NCBI GenBank assembly: GCA_903944295.1 | Contig: CAJARA010000099.1 | Location: 1-9,019, forward strand | Origin: an uncultured Chloroflexota bacterium | Lineage (GTDB): Bacteria; Chloroflexota; Limnocylindria; Limnocylindrales; Limnocylindraceae | DNA length: 9,019 nucleotides | Direction: 5' to 3' | In this document: in pieces, positions 1 through 6,101 of the stretch | Layout: each line of letters opens with the position of its first letter | How positions within the stretch are numbered: the stretch's first letter is position 1 | Translations under genes and position numbers: made by a program | The notes under the pieces: model-generated | Database searches by the model: none | What the model saw: only the letters and a program-made list of their open reading frames with translations | What the model was told of the DNA's origin: nothing

Positions 1-2508
1 GGGTCGACCCTCAAGGGCGATCTTCACCTTATCGGATGCGAGTGCGAGTGCCTCGATTTCCGCCTCTGTTGCGGTGGCGGCGATGGTGAGCTTGTCGCGC
101 AGCTTCCCGTTGACCTGGATTGGGAGTTCGCGCGTGCTGTCAATGAGGAGTGCGGCGTCAACGGTTGGCCAGCTCGCCTGATGGATTGAGCGCCACTTCG
201 GATCGCTTACGGCGATGCCGCGCTCCGCCTGGAGGCGGCTGTGCATCTCTTCGGCGAGGTGTGGCGCCATCGGGGAGAGTGCGGCCAAGAGGTAGTCGAG
301 CGCCTCCCTCCATGCGGCGCCGCCAGCGACTGGGCTGCCGCGATACGGGAAGAGGGCGTTGGCGAACTCCATCAGTTTCGCTACGGCGGTGTTGAAGCGG
401 AAGGCTTCGATGTCTGCCTCAACGCCAGCGATCGCCTTATGCGCTGCGCGGCGGATGCTGAGCTCTGCGGCGGCCTGGTCTTCACCGTTCGGCAGCGTGC
501 CGGCGTTCGGATCGCCCGGCTCCTTCCCGTGCGGATCGAGTGCTAGGGTCCAGACGCGTCCGAGGAAGCGCACGATGCCGCTGATGCCGCTCCCAGACCA
601 CGGGCCACCCTGATCCCACGGTCCCATGAACATCAGGAAGAGGCGCACCGCGTCTGCACCGTGCTTTGCAACAAGCGCGTCGGGATCTTCCACGTTGCCG
701 CGCGACTTGCTCATGCGCTCGCCATCGCTGCCGAGGATCTGTCCCTGATTAAAGAGGCGCGTGAACGGCTCCGATTCACTGATCAGCCCAAGGTCGCGTA
801 GCGCCTTGGTGAAGAAGCGCGAATAGAGAAGGTGCATCACGGCGTGCTCTGCGCCGCCGGTGTACTGATCCACAGGGCACCATGCGTCAACGAGGTTCCT
901 ATCAACGGGACCGCCGGTGAATTGTGGTGAGAGGTAGCGGTACCAGTACCAGGATGAGTCAACGAAGGTGTCCATCGTGTCTGTCTCGCGCTGGCCAGGG
1001 CCGCCGCACTTCGGGCACGGCACGTTGAGCCACGCCGTTGCGCTCTTGAGCGGCGACTCGCCCGTCTGCTTGAAGTCCACGTCATCTGGAAGCGTGACGG
1101 GGAGCTGTTCTACTGGTACGCCGACAGGGCCGCACTTCTCGCAGTGGATGATTGGGATTGGCGTCCCCCAGTAGCGCTGGCGGCTGATCAGCCAGTCGCG
1201 CAGCCGATAGGTGGTGGTGCGCTCGCCAGCGCCTGCCTTTTGTACCGAGGCGACCGCCTGCTCAAATGAGGCGGGCCAGGCGGCGCCGCTCCACTCACCG
1301 CTGTTTACCGCAACGGCCGCGCCATCACCCTTATCTGCATACGGAAGCTGCACCGCATCGGGTGTGGCGGCGAGTTCGGCTGGGGCGACAACGGTGCGGA
1401 TTGGAAGGCCGAAGCGCTGCGCAAACTCGTAGTCACGTTCGTCATGGGCGGGAACCGCCATGATCGCGCCAGTGCCGTAGCCGGCAAGGACGTAATCGGC
1501 GATCCAGATTGGAATCTCTTCGCCGCTCACTGGATTCACTGCAAACGCGCCAGTGGCAACGCCGCTCTTCTCCTTTGAGATGGTGAGCCGATCAATCTCT
1601 GACTTACGCTTTGTCGCCTCGATGTAAGCATCAACGGCGGCGCGTTGCTCTGGCGATGTGAGCTTCTGAACCAATTCGTGCTCTGGTGCGAGCACCATGA
1701 AGGTTGCACCGTGCAGCGTGTCTGGTCGTGTGGTGAAGACGCGCAACTTCTCGCCACCAGCATGATGCGCCGCCTTCGCCACGGTGAAGTCCACCTCGGC
1801 ACCTTCGGACCTGCCGATCCAGTTCGTCTGCATTGTGCGGATGGGCTCTGGCCAGTTGAGCCCCTCAAAAGAGAGAAGCTCATCGGCGTAGTCGGTGATC
1901 TTGAAGAACCACTGCGTCAGGTCGCGCTTGGTGACCTGCGTTGAGCAGCGCCAGCAGACGCGATCAACGCCCTCAACCTGTTCGCGCGCAAGCGTCACCT
2001 GGCAGGACGGGCACCAGTCAACGGGCGCCTGCTTCCGGTAGGCGACACCCTTCTCGTAGAACTTCAGGAAGATCCACTGGTTCCAACCGAAGTAGGTGGG
2101 ATCGCAGGTAACCACCTCTTTAGACCAGTCGAATGAGGCGCCCATGCTGCGCAGCTGGCGGCGCATGTTCTCCATGTTCGCCACCGTCCACTCGCGCGGA
2201 TGAATCTTTCGCTTGATCGCCGCGTTCTCCGCCGGCAGACCGAAGGCGTCAAAGCCAACGGGATAAAAGACGTTGAAGCCCTTCATTCGCTTGTAGCGGG
2301 CAAGCGCGTCGGTCGGGTTCATGATGTACCAGTGGCCGATGTGCAGATCGCCAGATGGATACGGCCACATCGTGAGCAGGTAGTAACGCGGCTTGGTTGT
2401 GGCGGTGAGGTCGGTGGTGTGGAGTCCGAGGGACTCCCAGTGCGCCTGCCAGCGCGGCTCGATCTCGCGAGGGTCGTATCGCTCCAGCCGTTCGTCTAGA
2501 TCAGCCAC
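1..2508 (-). CDS. leuS: Leucyl-tRNA synthetase, C-terminus cut by window edge
   Basis: Class Ia cytoplasmic synthetase that charges tRNA-Leu with leucine and hydrolyses mischarged products. 836 codons are visible. Reading from the start: Rossmann catalytic core with MWPYPSG and HIGH (residues 56-59), then DAFGLPAENAA; a zinc-ribbon insertion with C166-x2-C169 and C185-x2-C188; the CP1 editing domain with TTRPDT (259-264) and further on GTGAIMAVPAHDERD; the catalytic loop RMSKS (598-602), which replaces the usual KMSKS; an anticodon-binding helical domain; and the start of the C-terminal domain with QVNGKLRD. The frame is still open at base 1, and by comparison with the family only about 15-20 residues are missing. 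The GTG start is chosen because GGAG lies 9 nt upstream. The gene follows tRNA-Ala(GGC) by 61 nt and is probably partly co-transcribed with it. Trp after M47 and HIGH-Trp-Tyr recall Chloroflexota enzymes from memory. The identification is secure. Confidence 0.97.
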   Translation of the reverse strand, partial: MADLDERLERYDPREIEPRWQAHWESLGLHTTDLTATTKPRYYLLTMWPYPSGDLHIGHWYIMNPTDALARYKRMKGFNVFYPVGFDAFGLPAENAAIKRKIHPREWTVANMENMRRQLRSMGASFDWSKEVVTCDPTYFGWNQWIFLKFYEKGVAYRKQAPVDWCPSCQVTLAREQVEGVDRVCWRCSTQVTKRDLTQWFFKITDYADELLSFEGLNWPEPIRTMQTNWIGRSEGAEVDFTVAKAAHHAGGEKLRVFTTRPDTLHGATFMVLAPEHELVQKLTSPEQRAAVDAYIEATKRKSEIDRLTISKEKSGVATGAFAVNPVSGEEIPIWIADYVLAGYGTGAIMAVPAHDERDYEFAQRFGLPIRTVVAPAELAATPDAVQLPYADKGDGAAVAVNSGEWSGAAWPASFEQAVASVQKAGAGERTTTYRLRDWLISRQRYWGTPIPIIHCEKCGPVGVPVEQLPVTLPDDVDFKQTGESPLKSATAWLNVPCPKCGGPGQRETDTMDTFVDSSWYWYRYLSPQFTGGPVDRNLVDAWCPVDQYTGGAEHAVMHLLYSRFFTKALRDLGLISESEPFTRLFNQGQILGSDGERMSKSRGNVEDPDALVAKHGADAVRLFLMFMGPWDQGGPWSGSGISGIVRFLGRVWTLALDPHGKEPGDPNAGTLPNGEDQAAAELSIRRAAHKAIAGVEADIEAFRFNTAVAKLMEFANALFPYRGSPVAGGAAWREALDYLLAALSPMAPHLAEEMHSRLQAERGIAVSDPKWRSIHQASWPTVDAALLIDSTRELPIQVNGKLRDKLTIAATATEAEIEALALASDKVKIALEGRP

Positions 2509-2569
2509 GGTGCGGGACTCCTCTCTTTCGCAAGCGTGCTGTTCGACACGAGTGTGCCGTCTGGCAGCT

Positions 2570-2645
<76 letters not shown>

Positions 2646-2655
2646 GAGGAGGGCG

Positions 2656-2664
2656 AGTGTATCA
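2656..2664 (-). promoter_or_regulatory. Extended -10 element for tRNA-Ala(GGC)
   Basis: On the minus strand TGA-TACACT reads as an extended -10 (TGn followed by TAnnnT), ending 10 nt before the mature tRNA 5' end. The TGA is also the stop codon of the upstream transporter gene. No -35 hexamer is visible at 16-18 nt, as is usual for extended -10 promoters. It suggests the tRNA can be transcribed independently of the transporter. The tRNA-Ala(CGC) gene has the same arrangement, which strengthens the call; it remains an inference. Confidence 0.5.
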
Positions 2665-3864
2665 GGAGGCTTCGCGACCTACGGCAGGGAGGAGGAGGAG
2701 CGCGAACGCCACGAGCAGCAGGCCGCCCGAGAAGGGGGTGAGGCCAACGATCAGCGTGGTGAGCGTGCCGCCAAGGATGGGGCCGGCGGAGATGCCGATA
2801 TCAAACGAGAGGTTGAAGGCGCCGTTGGCTCGACCGCGTTCACCCGCCTCTGTTGCAATGGCAACGGCACCAGCGGCGGCGGGGAAGATCAGCCCGTAGC
2901 CAACGCCGTAGAGCACCATGGCGACAAGATCCACCTCCAGCGTTGGGCTGATGGCGAGCAGCGTCAGTGCGGCGAGGAGTGATCCGAGTCCAACGAGCGA
3001 GATGCCGAACGGGCCACGCTCATCAACGCGCCTCGCGAAGCGGCTCAACATGATCACGATCGCCACAAGGCCGAAGACGCTGAAGAGTCCGCCGCTCGCC
3101 CCCGCGGCATAGCGGAGCGCCCCTTCCATGTCGCGACCACTCTCGAGCGCACGCTGGATCAAACCATCCTTAATGAATCCCGTCACCGAACCTACGGCCG
3201 CCTCAAGCCCAAAGATGGCGAGCAGCGCAACGCGCAGGTTGCGATTAGAGAGGATGCGACGCCATGCGCCAGGCGTTGTGCTGCGCTTCGCTGTTGGCGT
3301 CAGCGTCTCAGGCAGAAGTGGCAACACAGCGAGAAGGCCGACAGCAATCAGCGCGGCAAGTCCGAGGAAGACGGCGGTGGTGCCGGCCAAGTTTGAGACG
3401 AGCGCCGCGCTAGCAGGGCCAACCACAGCGGCAACTCCAATGAGGGCACCAGCGCGACCGAGCGTCTTGCCGCGCTCACCTGGCGCGGCAACGTCACCGA
3501 GCAACGCGAAGAGCGCGGCGGCGAGGACACCACCTGAAGCACCGTGGATGACGCGTGCCGCCAAGAAAAGTGGGAGCGAATCGGCGAACGCGTAGACCGC
3601 AATTGCGGCGGGGCTGATGATCAGCGCGGCAACGACAACGCGACGACGTCCGAGGCGATCGGCAAGTGCGCCGCCGATCGGATCAAAGGCGAGATTCGCC
3701 AGCGAGTAGGCGGCGATCGCAACCCCCACAAGGAACGGCGTCCCGCCAAGCTCTTGCGCCCGTGGCCCAATGACCGGAAGGAGGGCGAAGTTATCGATAA
3801 AGGCGAGGAAGACGGCAACGTAGATGGCGGTGCGGTTACGTCGGGTGAGCGGTGCGGTGGACAT
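2662..3864 (-). CDS. MFS transporter, DHA1-like efflux type
   Basis: A 400-residue inner-membrane protein with the hydrophobicity of 12 transmembrane segments, the normal length for the major facilitator superfamily. The loop after segment 2 has motif A, GGALADRLGRR (64-74). Segment 5 has an antiporter-type motif C with glycines ending in GP (about 139-150), the feature typical of proton-coupled drug efflux. After segments 4 and 10 the two halves carry matching PGERGK and GERGRANG loops (129-133 and 341-348), showing the internal duplication. The substrate cannot be read; annotations in this family range over drug and sugar efflux. No Shine-Dalgarno stands at a working distance before the ATG. 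A GATGCT hexamer 6 nt upstream suggests a leaderless mRNA. The gene is divergent from the metallopeptidase, with a palindrome between them that overlaps its own core promoter. Confidence 0.9.
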   Translation of the reverse strand: MSTAPLTRRNRTAIYVAVFLAFIDNFALLPVIGPRAQELGGTPFLVGVAIAAYSLANLAFDPIGGALADRLGRRRVVVAALIISPAAIAVYAFADSLPLFLAARVIHGASGGVLAAALFALLGDVAAPGERGKTLGRAGALIGVAAVVGPASAALVSNLAGTTAVFLGLAALIAVGLLAVLPLLPETLTPTAKRSTTPGAWRRILSNRNLRVALLAIFGLEAAVGSVTGFIKDGLIQRALESGRDMEGALRYAAGASGGLFSVFGLVAIVIMLSRFARRVDERGPFGISLVGLGSLLAALTLLAISPTLEVDLVAMVLYGVGYGLIFPAAAGAVAIATEAGERGRANGAFNLSFDIGISAGPILGGTLTTLIVGLTPFSGGLLLVAFALLLLPAVGREAS

Positions 3865-3883
3865 GGTATGAGCATCGCATACC
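3865..3883. promoter_or_regulatory. Inverted repeat, putative operator
   Basis: GGTATG-N7-CATACC is a perfect 6-bp inverted repeat, and one further symmetrical G-C pair lies inside it. It abuts the transporter start codon, covers that gene's presumed -10 (3871-3876), and lies about 32-50 nt before the metallopeptidase start, where a -35 region would be. That is the position expected of a dimeric repressor site controlling an efflux pump and possibly both genes. No regulator gene is encoded nearby, so the regulator is unknown. Confidence 0.4.
3871..3876 (-). promoter_or_regulatory. Putative leaderless -10 for the MFS transporter
   Basis: GATGCT on the minus strand lies exactly 6 nt before the ATG, so transcription would start at or next to the start codon. 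The first base is not the consensus T, and no -35 is visible. The call rests mainly on the identical spacing at four other genes in the window. Confidence 0.35.
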
Positions 3884-3902
3884 TCTGCTGATCTGGTCGT
3901 GC

Positions 3903-3908
3903 GACACT
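3903..3908 (+). promoter_or_regulatory. Putative leaderless -10 for the metallopeptidase
   Basis: GACACT stands 6 nt before the ATG at 3915, with no Shine-Dalgarno between them. It keeps the conserved A and final T but has G instead of the first T, and no -35 is visible. It supports 3915 as the start over the upstream ATG at 3852, which would place the first 21 codons over the transporter's 5' end and the divergent promoters. Confidence 0.35.
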
Positions 3909-3914
3909 CTTCTC

Positions 3915-4661
3915 ATGGGGAGAACAGCGAAGCGTGGCGGTGAAGTGACGAGCGGTACGTCAACGGTGCATCCGTACACGCTCATCCGTAGCCCGCGCGC
4001 GCGTCGTCTGACGCTACACATTGATCCAGAGCGTGGGCTTGAGGCGGTCGTCCCCGCGCGACTCGGCGAAGAGCGCGCGCGTCGCGAAGTGGAAGCGTTC
4101 ATTGCCGAACGCTCACGCTGGGTTGATCGATCACTCGCCGAGCTCGCGCAGCGCCGCGAGGCACTCGGGACCGATGGCCGAATCACCCTCGGTGGGCTCA
4201 TCCCGTACGCCGGCCGCGCGCATCGCATTCGCGCCGCCGAAGTGAGTGCGATCGGCGTTGCCGACGGTGAGATCCTGATTCCCGAGAAGGTTGCGGCAAG
4301 TGAGGGACTCCTGCAGACGCGACTCACCACCTGGCTGCGCCGCCGCGCGCGGAGCGTTGCCGAGCAGATGATCGCCGTCTACGCACCAGAGATGCGAGTG
4401 CAACCGACGCGCCTACGCATTGCAGATCAGTCGTCGCGCTGGGGGAGTGCCTCTGCCGACGGAACGATCTCCCTCTCTTGGCGCCTTGTGATGGCGCCAC
4501 CATCCTGCTTTGAGGCGGTGATCGTCCATGAGCTGGCACACCTTCGGGCTCGTGGCCACGGTGTGCGATTTCGGCAGATCGTTGAGCGGCACCTCCCTGA
4601 TGAGGCGGCGCGGATGCGCGAGCTGCAGCGCCTCGCACCAGCGCTTGGCGCGGTGCGCTAG
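3915..4661 (+). CDS. YgjP/DUF45-family zinc metallopeptidase
   Basis: A 248-residue soluble protein with no signal peptide, in the family annotated as YgjP-like or M48-like metallohydrolase (PF01863, DUF45). The N-terminal half begins with an Arg-rich strand (SPRARRLTLHID) and an alpha-helical stretch ending in SRWVD, as in the family. The C-terminal half has SSRWGSAS (W176) and the zinc site HELAHLRARGH, with H205, E206, H209 and the third ligand H215. The family normally has WGSCS; here that cysteine is A179. The usual closing Pro-Asp-x6-R segment follows (LPDEAARMRE). The cellular substrate of this family is not well defined. The start at 3915 is preferred because it is preceded by a -10-like element at leaderless spacing. 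The gene ends on a CTAG shared with the convergent DUF1801 gene. Confidence 0.87.
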   Translation: MGRTAKRGGEVTSGTSTVHPYTLIRSPRARRLTLHIDPERGLEAVVPARLGEERARREVEAFIAERSRWVDRSLAELAQRREALGTDGRITLGGLIPYAGRAHRIRAAEVSAIGVADGEILIPEKVAASEGLLQTRLTTWLRRRARSVAEQMIAVYAPEMRVQPTRLRIADQSSRWGSASADGTISLSWRLVMAPPSCFEAVIVHELAHLRARGHGVRFRQIVERHLPDEAARMRELQRLAPALGAVR

Positions 4662-5029
4662 CGGCGCTTCTTCTTCGCTCGCGCCGCGGCACGCTCGTCG
4701 GCGTTTGTGATGATCGCTTTAGTAATGCGCTTGATCAGCGCGATCGGCAGTTCGCGGTCAGAGGTGAAGTGGATCGTGGTCCCAGCGATCTTGAAGTCCT
4801 CAAGCTCGGATGCAAACTCTTGACCAGCGTGACCCGGGTAGAGGCTGAGACCGCCACGTCGAGCGCCGCAATGGATGCGCGCACCATTGGGAAAAACAAC
4901 CCCAATCACCCCGTAGGAGATTGACGCCTTTCCGCCTGGTGCGGCGGCAAGGGCTGCATCGCGAACCCTTCGAAGACTCTTCGCATCCTTGGCAGGTAGC
5001 GCATCAAGATATTCGCGCACGGTTGCCAC
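4658..5029 (-). CDS. DUF1801 / YdhG-like small protein
   Basis: A 123-residue soluble protein of the DUF1801 (PF08818, YdhG/YdeI-like) fold. It shows the family layout: YLDALPAKDAKSLRRVRDA near the N-terminus, then APGGKASISYGVIGV, a GGLSLYPGHAG segment (family: IGFYP), and TTIHFTSDRELPIALIKRI towards the end, finishing in a Lys/Arg-rich tail (RAKKKRR). Some relatives are annotated as frataxin-like iron chaperones; I would not carry that function over. It starts with GTG behind a strong TAGGAGG, though the 4-nt gap is short. A second in-frame GTG three codons later would have a 13-nt gap. It follows tRNA-Ala(CGC) by 19 nt on the same strand and is probably read from the tRNA promoter. Its TAG stop overlaps the metallopeptidase stop. 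Confidence 0.85.
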   Translation of the reverse strand: MATVREYLDALPAKDAKSLRRVRDAALAAAPGGKASISYGVIGVVFPNGARIHCGARRGGLSLYPGHAGQEFASELEDFKIAGTTIHFTSDRELPIALIKRITKAIITNADERAAARAKKKRR

Positions 5030-5048
5030 GAAACCTCCTAAGAGTTGG

Positions 5049-5124
5049 TGGTGGAGCTGAGGGGATTCGAACCCCTTGCCTCTACAATGCGAATGTAGCG
5101 CTCTACCAACTGAGCTACAGCCCC
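5049..5124 (-). tRNA. tRNA-Ala, anticodon CGC
   Basis: A complete 76-nt cloverleaf: acceptor GGGGCTG/CAGCTCC with the alanine identity pair G3-U70, D-arm GCTC/GAGC, anticodon stem CTACA/TGTAG around loop TTCGCAT, and T-arm AGGGG/CCCCT around TTCGAAT. The anticodon CGC reads GCG. CCA is encoded after discriminator A. From the 5' end it matches tRNA-Ala(GGC) through the D-arm except for acceptor position 7, and differs mainly in the anticodon arm. It lies 19 nt upstream of the DUF1801 gene and is divergent from the EamA transporter. Confidence 0.98.
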
Positions 5125-5135
5125 ACGGAAGCGGC

Positions 5136-5144
5136 AGAATAGCA
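5136..5144 (-). promoter_or_regulatory. Extended -10 element for tRNA-Ala(CGC)
   Basis: On the minus strand TGC-TATTCT gives an extended -10 ending 11 nt before the mature tRNA 5' end, almost the same geometry as at tRNA-Ala(GGC). No -35 hexamer is evident. The same short gap must also hold the oppositely directed promoter of the EamA transporter, so the two probably compete for polymerase. Confidence 0.5.
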
Positions 5145-5154
5145 CGCGGGCGTC

Positions 5155-5160
5155 TAGCAT
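5155..5160 (+). promoter_or_regulatory. Putative leaderless -10 for the EamA transporter
   Basis: TAGCAT lies 6 nt before the ATG. The intervening CTGGAG resembles a Shine-Dalgarno but touches the ATG with no spacing, so it is unlikely to work as one. The element points to a transcript beginning at the start codon and so fixes the start at 5167. Confidence 0.5.
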
Positions 5161-5166
5161 CTGGAG

Positions 5167-6078
5167 ATGAGCCCCCTCGCCCTCGGCCTCCTCTCTGCCG
5201 CCCTTTGGGGGGGCACCGACCTCATCACAACCTACGTTGGTCGGCGCATCGGCTCACTCCGCGTGGTGGTGATCGCCGTCAGCACCTCGCTCGTCTTGGC
5301 GGGTGGTGTGGCGATCGCGCGCGGGCTGCTCACCCAAGATCTCGATCCACTGATCGTGGTGGCAACGCTCGCAATGGGAGTGGGCGCTGGGATTTCGTAC
5401 ATCGCCGTCTTTACCGCCTTTAGGCTCGGCCCGCTCAGCGTGGTCTCCCCAACGATCTCCGCATACGGTGCGCTCTCCGCCTTCATCGCCGCCCTCTTCC
5501 TCGGTGAGCAGCTCACCCCAGCGAATATTGGCGGCGTGGTCGCCGTGGGGACAGGGATCGCCCTCCTCGGCTTGCGCACCACGGGGAGCGGGCGCGATCG
5601 ACGCGCGTCGCTCGCCAGCCCGGGCGTTGCTTTTGCCCTGGTCGGCCTGATCTTCTTCGCTGTGATCACGGTGCTGCTCACGATTCCGATCAAGGCCTTT
5701 GGCTGGAGCACGGCGATCACGCTGTCGCGGATCGGCAACTTCGCCACGGTCTGGACGATCCTGCTGATCGTTCGTGCCAAGCGCACCTCGCTCCCGAAGT
5801 GGGGCCGTACCGATCTCCTCGGCGAGGGGCACCGGCTGACACGTGGCGGCATCCTCCTGGCGGCGCTCGTTGGCCTGGGAGACACCGTCGCCTTCTTCGT
5901 CTTCGCCGCCGCCCTCGAGGTCGGCCCTACCTGGGCCGTCTCACTCCTCAGCTCGCTCGGCCCGATCATCGTGGTGCTGGGGGGATACCTCGTCTACAAG
6001 GAGCGCCTGCGTGCCCCGCAGCTCCTCGGCCTCGGGGCGATCCTTCTCGGCATCATCCTTGCAACCCTCCCGGCGTAG
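5167..6078 (+). CDS. EamA/DMT-superfamily transporter
   Basis: A 303-residue inner-membrane protein with ten predicted segments, the standard drug/metabolite transporter length. It is built from two EamA repeats. The first ends AFRLGPLSVVSPTIS...FLGEQLTP (84-118) and the second ALEVGPTWAVSLLSS...YLVYKERLR (249-282); in each, a conserved Gly-Pro is followed by helices closing with Gly-Glu-x-Leu or Lys-Glu-Arg-Leu. The opening LLSAALWGGTDLI is typical of segment 1. The substrate is unknown; relatives export amino acids, nucleosides or other metabolites. The gene follows the divergent tRNA-Ala(CGC) by 42 nt and precedes the glycosyltransferase by 23 nt on the same strand, so the two may form a transcription unit. 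GC is high: I counted 82 of 120 bases at 5461-5580. Confidence 0.9.
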   Translation: MSPLALGLLSAALWGGTDLITTYVGRRIGSLRVVVIAVSTSLVLAGGVAIARGLLTQDLDPLIVVATLAMGVGAGISYIAVFTAFRLGPLSVVSPTISAYGALSAFIAALFLGEQLTPANIGGVVAVGTGIALLGLRTTGSGRDRRASLASPGVAFALVGLIFFAVITVLLTIPIKAFGWSTAITLSRIGNFATVWTILLIVRAKRTSLPKWGRTDLLGEGHRLTRGGILLAALVGLGDTVAFFVFAAALEVGPTWAVSLLSSLGPIIVVLGGYLVYKERLRAPQLLGLGAILLGIILATLPA

Positions 6079-6089
6079 TTCTGCTTTGG

Positions 6090-6095
6090 TAGCCT
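6090..6095 (+). promoter_or_regulatory. Putative leaderless -10 for the glycosyltransferase
   Basis: TAGCCT stands 6 nt before the ATG at 6102 in the 23-nt gap after the EamA gene, with no Shine-Dalgarno present. It suggests the gene has its own start site even if some transcripts continue from upstream. Confidence 0.45.
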
Positions 6096-6101
6096 CGCCG
6101 C

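Noticed and set aside
2509..2569. Possible attenuator or T-box between tRNA-Ala(GGC) and leuS
   Set aside because: There are short dyads (GCC-AGAC-GGC and ACAC-TC-GTGT on the minus strand), but no T-tract, no T-box sequence and too little length for a T-box. Not enough to call.
3128..3595. Plus-strand frame of 155 codons opposite the MFS transporter
   Set aside because: It is low-complexity in Ser/Arg/Ala/Pro with no ribosome site and lies wholly within a convincing transporter gene on the other strand.
3852..3914. Upstream ATG extending the metallopeptidase by 21 residues
   Set aside because: The extension overlaps the transporter start and both divergent promoters, has no ribosome site, and its residues do not resemble the family N-terminus. 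ATG 3915 fits better.
4921..5142. Plus-strand frame of 73 codons ending in AEGIRTPCLYNANVALYQLSYSP
   Set aside because: This is the familiar false protein made by reading the antisense strand of a tRNA gene (here tRNA-Ala(CGC)). The rest overlaps the DUF1801 gene in antisense.
5161..5166. CTGGAG read as the Shine-Dalgarno of the EamA gene
   Set aside because: It ends directly at the ATG, leaving no spacing for ribosome binding. The leaderless -10 reading explains the region better.
5232..5969. Long minus-strand frame of 245 codons opposite the EamA gene
   Set aside because: Composition is Arg/Pro/Ala/Thr-rich with no domain, as expected of an antisense frame in GC-rich DNA. The plus strand has a clear ten-segment transporter.
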